Positions 59,684 to 64,000 of a DNA stretch of 64,000 bases are shown piece after piece. The translations under genes and the position numbers were made by a program. The notes under the pieces are model-generated. The model searched no databases and was not told where the DNA came from. It was given only the letters and a program-made list of their open reading frames with translations. Numbering within the stretch: the first letter of the stretch is position 1; each line of letters begins with the position of its first letter. This stretch comes from Ulota crispa (Eukaryota > Streptophyta > Bryopsida > Orthotrichales > Orthotrichaceae). The stretch lies in contig OY987244.1 in the NCBI GenBank assembly GCA_963920765.1, forward strand, positions 31,786,358 through 31,850,357, written 5' to 3'.

Positions 59684-60151
59684 TCACTCCACAAGTACGG
59701 AGAAGGTTAGGGTAGGAGTCGTGTTGTTCAAAGCGGACGCGGAGGGAGTCATTGTAATAATTCCTTGAAAATCAGGGCACCTACAACGTCCGCTCATCAA
59801 AAGCAACATTCCGTGGAGGAATCGACAGTCTGCCTTTGAACTTGCATGATGTGCAGTCAGTCCTATGTAATGGAGCTGGTAAGGTGTACTTTGTGTCATC
59901 GATGCACAACTTGTATTCAACGCCGTGAATAAGCGGAGCCCATACTGTGATCCTTCAATGGGCACCCCGTAACCATCGTGAAGGTGGCAATGAGGATCGA
60001 ACCACATGAGGAACAAATGCCACTCTATCACCGGACCTGGATGCAAGATCCGCACTGCTATGACATAGTAATACGCAACTTTGCCAGCATCAAATGACGT
60101 GCCTGAACTTGTGTGCACTGCTGTAGAACGCGCTAGCAGAGACGCTCGCAA
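59684..60151 (-). CDS. hypothetical ORF
   Basis: A 155-codon minus frame containing AYYYVIAVRILHPGPVIEWH and WFDPHCHLHDGYGVPIEGSQ looks protein-like, with the first residues from an in-frame non-ATG start. No family recognised. It lies downstream of, and opposite to, the piggyBac relic, within the candidate element; it may be an exon of a second gene or a decayed remnant. Confidence 0.3.
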   Translation of the reverse strand: MRASLLARSTAVHTSSGTSFDAGKVAYYYVIAVRILHPGPVIEWHLFLMWFDPHCHLHDGYGVPIEGSQYGLRLFTALNTSCASMTQSTPYQLHYIGLTAHHASSKADCRFLHGMLLLMSGRCRCPDFQGIITMTPSASALNNTTPTLTFSVLVE

Positions 60152-60159
60152 TTATGCGA

Positions 60160-60860
60160 CCCTTGCATTGTACTTCTGAAGCGGTTACTATTGGGATAAG
60201 ATCTGAGATTGAGGTGGTCAGGGTTGCGTTGAGTCGCTTTGAAAGATAGTTGAACTACAAATACTAGGCTTGAGTTGAGCCACTTTGAGTGGGCTTCAAC
60301 TGCTGCTACCAATGCATGCTGAGCACTCATTGTCGTCAAGAGTATATGATGCTCAATTTGGAGAATCTAGGAGGTTGTCAATCAGCGCAGCGGCTTTTAG
60401 GCCGTGCGACACTCCCGTAGAGGCGGAGGGAAATGAGAAGGTTCATGAGACCCTTACGTGGATTCCATGTGCAATGCGTATCCGTTGAAGCTGCCAATCC
60501 CGCCTTTTCTAAGTTAGCCGCATAACTGCTCCCCTTCCATGCTGGATTTGTGAAACCGCCGTCTAGCATGCACAACAATCAGAGGTGGCAATGCACCCGC
60601 AATTCACCAGGCACAAACATCAGATGTGGCAATGAGAAAGAACCGTAGAAAAGGAGGAAACCCGCTTTCTGCCGGGCCACCCAATGTCACCGTATCAACC
60701 TTGGTGCATCTGCGCTTCTACAAATGTTGCGGGCAATCTTTACAAAACCAATGGCGACGTCGTCGCAAGATCACAAATAGAGCATTCTACGGTTCAATTG
60801 AGCAACCAAGCTTCCATCAAACCTCAAGAAACCTCAAACGGACCGTAGCGTGACTCTACG
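60160..60860. other. no supported gene
   Basis: GC-richer than the flanks, with small overlapping ORFs on both strands; none has a domain. Confidence 0.3.
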
Positions 60861-61141
60861 ACTTGCTGCATATAGAGCCCTCTGGTCATCCAAGGGATAA
60901 ACCCTTTAAGGATTGGTCGACTTGTTTGTGTGCAATTTTGACTCTTTTCAGTTTATAGAGAGAGCCTGTCAAGAAATTTGATGACATGGCAAAGGGGACG
61001 GGTTTGGAGAATTGGAAAGTGAAGAGTTTAGGACAATAATCAAGCCAATCTAAAGTGGCATGTGGCTAGAGGGTTGAAAAAACTAAAAGAGTATCGGCTA
61101 AAAATACACCAATAAATGTAAAAAGATGGTCATAACAACTA

Positions 61142-61453
61142 AGGTAGGAGCACCCATAAGCAACGCTGTCCCCATAACCGTCACCTTTGAAATCTTGGAA
61201 AATCTTTGGAAGTAAATAGATGTAATGACAAGGATGTACAACATGTAAACATGAAATCTTGATAGTGGTCATGGGTACAATGGCAGTTTGCTCTTTAAAA
61301 ATTCACAACTTATTCTCACAATATCCAAATAATATATTCAAAATTGCAAACTCATTATTTTTCTATTCCTAATAAGATCCTATAATTTGCTAGTTGTTTA
61401 TTAATACTCATTGTGTTCAAAACCCTTAGATTGACGCTTATGGGTGCTCCTAC
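61142..61453. mobile_element. MITE, GGTAGGAGCACCC end
   Basis: AGGTAGGAGCACCCATAAGC at left and GCTTATGGGTGCTCCTACC at right form a nearly perfect inverted repeat. Flanks are CTA and TCA, so no clean duplication. 312 bp; third member of the 47297/47708 family, about 520 bases upstream of the bL9 start. Confidence 0.65.
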
Positions 61454-61976
61454 CTCAAAGTTAGAGTGAGCATAATTCATGATACATAATACTAAACCTA
61501 GCAAAATACTTTCATCTATACGAGCAAAATACTTTCATCTATACGGTCAGATCTGTTGTAAACATCTATATTCAAAAATTTGAAAATTTCTCCCAAATGG
61601 CCATACAAAGAATTACCCACCCCCAAATCAACCACGTCCCTTAAAGAGTTAACGCCAACAGTCTCTCAACTCAAACACCCATTTAAAGTTCATCCGTATA
61701 GTATACAGGATTCATCCATTACAATACACTTCAAGATGCACAGCTGATAGAAACATCTACGGCAGATCTAGATTATTGAGCAAGACAGGGGCGAACTGGT
61801 AGATAACAAAAAGGTCGTCTTGCTCGTCAATCCGACTGGGACGTTGCCGCAGTGCCATGGCCTCCGTCCCCTCGCCCCGTGCAGAGCGATCGAAATATTA
61901 GGGTTTCATGTTCTCCGTCTCCCGATTGGAATTCTACAGGCAGAGGTTTTCTCCAAATGTTGTAGAGTAATCGGCC

Positions 61977-63689
61977 ATGTCCGGACGTCAGGCGTTGGTC
62001 GCAGCGCTGCGGGCCAGCAGCACCCGCAGGCTCGCATTACCCCAGACTCTCAAACAGTCGACTTCTAATTTTGTCCATGAAGGAGGCTCTTCCCAATCGC
62101 TGCTCAACACCGAATTCGGGAGTGGAGTACGACACATTCGTACACACACGAAACATAAAGTTGTGCTCACCACTGTAAGCAGCATTTCCGTGTTTGCCTG
62201 TATATTCAACTTGCAGATCCTTTCATGAAAGATATTTTTGTCAGCTACTCAGTATCAGAATCATGTTTGAAGGGGTTGGATGTGTATAAGTGTGTTTGAG
62301 AAACATGGATTATGCTCTTACAAACAATCAAGGATTTTTTTCTAATTTGGAATTTAAGACTGACTAACCCTAATCGGGTGATTTCTTTAAGCTGCTTCTG
62401 TTGAAAACTTTGAGACTTTATTGAATGGACGCTTGTCGGTTTTGGTGCAGCCTATTGAGAGGCTGGGAAAAGCAGGCCAGATCGTGAGCGTGGCACCTGG
62501 TTATGCTCGGAATCGTTTGATCCCTAACATGCTGGCTTTGCCTGCTATCGAAAAATTCGTTCTTCTGGTTCAGAATCAAATCAAGGTGATTCTCACTTCG
62601 TATAGCGTTCGAGATTTGGAGTGTAGGGTTTAAGGTTTTAGGGTTAGGGTTTAGGGTTTTACATTGAAAGATGTCTTGGTGTTGGGGCCTGCAGAATCCT
62701 CTAATGACCTTGTCATAAATCCCATTTTTCTGTTTTGTTCTTGTTGCTGAAATCCAGCTTAATAATCCTGTGTTGTTTCATGGGGCTTGCAGCAAGTAGG
62801 ATCTGCACAGGTTGAAGATATTGTTGAGATGGTGGAGATCAAAGAAGAAACGGAAGAGGAGAAACTGAAAGCTGTTGATATTGTTCTTCGTCGCTTAGCA
62901 AAAGGCCGCGTGGTACTTTCTTATTATGCCATTGTGCTCTGTCTGCATTTTCCTTTCTTACCACTTTATTTGTGGTGCTAATTCTTTTTGTTTTGTCATG
63001 TTACGAAATGTATTGTTTCATTGAAAATTGCAAATCAATGACTAAGAGTGTATCCGAGTTCAAAATATAGGAGAACATGTACGAATTATGTTAGGGTGGC
63101 AAAGCAAAATCGATGGGATAGGTTCTGAATTTGCATATCTGTGTGTGTCAGTCTGTTCAGAAATAGTACACGAGAAATCTGAAGTGTTTGTATTTTGCAA
63201 ATATGAAGAAATGCACTCCTTGATTCGCCATACTAACTATAGGAGCGTATTGCTATTTTGATTTGGAAAATTTATGAAAGGTGGTGCTTGATTGGACAGG
63301 TACTTAAGAGAGATGTGGGTATGAGAACCACACTTTTGACGCTTGTCACTAAGAATGACATCCTTAATGAGGTACAGACTTGTGAAGCCGACCTTTTTTT
63401 CGTTCATGTGATGTTGATCTTTGTTACTTCAACTGTGAAGTATTAGGTAGGATTGATTGATGGTTTTTAAAGAGAAGTTGGAATACCATGTGCTTCATTT
63501 TCTTTGGATGTTTTGTGTGCTCAGGTCAAGAGACAGCTGGGAGTTGACTTGCAGGATGACAACTTGGTATTAGAGAGTGCTTTTTCAGAAGTCGGAGATT
63601 ATGACGTGTTACTTCGTCTGCCAGAAGGTTTGAAACTTCCTGGTGCCAAAGCAAAAATGTTCTTGAAGATTCGCATTAGAAGGAAATAA
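61977..63689 (+). CDS. organellar ribosomal protein bL9 (probably mitochondrial)
   Basis: Five coding exons, all joined in phase 0: 61977-62174, 62451-62585, 62793-62912, 63300-63371, 63525-63689. They sum to 690 nt, i.e. 229 aa plus TAA. Exon 1 encodes an Arg/Ser/Ala-rich, acid-poor leader ([20 protein letters not shown]), typical of an organelle presequence. Its end VVLTT joins [20 protein letters not shown] in exon 2, the conserved bL9 N-domain that binds 23S-type rRNA. Exon 3 holds an acidic helix, and exons 4-5 the C-domain ([37 protein letters not shown]). bL9 sits at the base of the L1 stalk of the large subunit. The homology to plant mitochondrial L9 is stronger in my reading than to the plastid form, but targeting is inferred. 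The ORF starting at 62421 is intron plus exon and is not the start. Confidence 0.9.
62624..62660 (+). repeat. telomere-like / telo-box tract in bL9 intron 2
   Basis: Contains TTTTAGGGTTAGGGTTTAGG, i.e. about three plant telomere units. It lies 40 bases after the exon 2 donor. Telo-boxes (AAACCCTA) are common in the promoters and leaders of plant ribosomal protein genes. Confidence 0.7.
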
Positions 63690-64000
63690 AGGCTCATCAG
63701 GCATGGTGTTTTTTCATACGTTTATTGGAACCAGAGCACTATATATTGACTCTTGTGCATGGCCAAGATGCTGATGGTCTGACCTCTCCTCACGTGTTTT
63801 TGACCGAAGGTTATCAAATCTCGCACCTGAAGTTCTAAACACGTGTATCTGCGTTAAAAGCACTTCTGGTTTGTTGCAACTGACTTTTTCAAATCATTAC
63901 CGTTTGTCAACGGGCACATAGGTATCGGAATCTTGCAATTAATGCCACTTATTAATGCTTTTTCTTAACCTTTTTGAATTATTGAAGTAGACCCCGTCTA
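63690..64000. other. 3' flank of bL9 gene
   Basis: Presumed 3' untranslated region and intergenic DNA; nothing else seen. Confidence 0.4.

Larger units (their letters stand above)
53359..60897 (+). mobile_element. candidate former autonomous piggyBac-like element
   Basis: TTAA at 53355-53358 is followed by CCCCTGAACGTCC and a GGCCCACTGTGGCC hairpin. No matching end lies close by. At about 60897 the reverse complement reads CCCTTGGATGACCAGAGGGC followed by CTCTATA, strikingly like the family E left ends (CCCTTGAACGTCACATGGGC followed by CTCTATA). Outside it is TAAA, one base from TTAA. The two ends agree at about 10 of 13 terminal positions. Between them lies a piggyBac transposase relic. The 7.5-kb size is large for piggyBac, so later insertions, captured host DNA or a coincidental pair of ends are all possible. 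Confidence 0.4.

Noticed and set aside
62421..62633. ORF starting [10 protein letters not shown] as the start of bL9
   Set aside because: The splice acceptor before CCTATTGAG joins exon 1 (VVLTT) in phase and gives the expected bL9 sequence; the first part of this ORF is intron.
62624..62660. Chromosome end
   Set aside because: Only about three telomere units, within an intron and followed by coding exons.
1..64000. tRNA, rRNA or other structured RNA genes
   Set aside because: No cloverleaf with conserved A/B boxes or rRNA motif was noticed by eye; not exhaustively tested.

Overview
The window is nuclear DNA of a land plant. Protein-coding genes are split by many GT-AG introns. The recognisable host genes are of plant type: 20S proteasome alpha-4 (PAC1), an organellar bL9 ribosomal protein, a 3'-5' exonuclease fused to a KH domain, an SRC2-like C2 protein, and part of a cytosolic cysteinyl-tRNA synthetase. 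Gene density is low and the intergenic DNA is AT-rich and packed with short inverted-repeat transposons. A bryophyte (moss-like) source would fit, but that is an impression and not proven by the sequence.

Layout. 0.7-5.2 kb (minus): a decayed multi-block gene with a DDE-transposase-like core and frameshifts. 6.6-15.9 kb and 18.4-25.6 kb: dense mobile-element zones, some nested. 16.1-17.6 kb (minus): C2-domain gene with a TATA-like box and G-box/ABRE motifs upstream. 25.7-28.9 kb (minus): 3' part of a cysteinyl-tRNA synthetase gene, cut off near a decayed LINE (29.1-32.05 kb, minus). 35.3-41.4 kb (minus): ten-exon exonuclease/KH gene, reconstructed to 449 aa. 42-48 kb: AT-rich repeats without genes. 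48.4-49.1 kb (plus): intronless PAC1. 51.3-52.3 kb: two abutting TTAA elements. 53.4-60.9 kb: a probable old piggyBac-type transposon with a dead transposase at 56.15-59.24 kb. 62.0-63.7 kb (plus): five-exon bL9 gene.

The main theme is a TTAA-specific transposon population. At least thirteen elements of 0.2-1.8 kb begin or end with variants of CCCCTAAA and are flanked by TTAA. They fall into several families (A-H below), many with a small hairpin just inside the end. The same window holds a piggyBac-superfamily transposase relic, a superfamily known for exact TTAA insertion. The simplest reading is a non-autonomous piggyBac-like (MITE) radiation in a plant genome, with its former source element in view. 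Nested insertions give a relative chronology. Other groups present are Tourist/Harbinger-like MITEs (TAA duplications), a hAT-like palindromic MITE (8-bp duplication), a palindromic group with 4-bp duplications, a foldback element and a LINE.

All exon models and element boundaries were read by eye, without alignment or database search.
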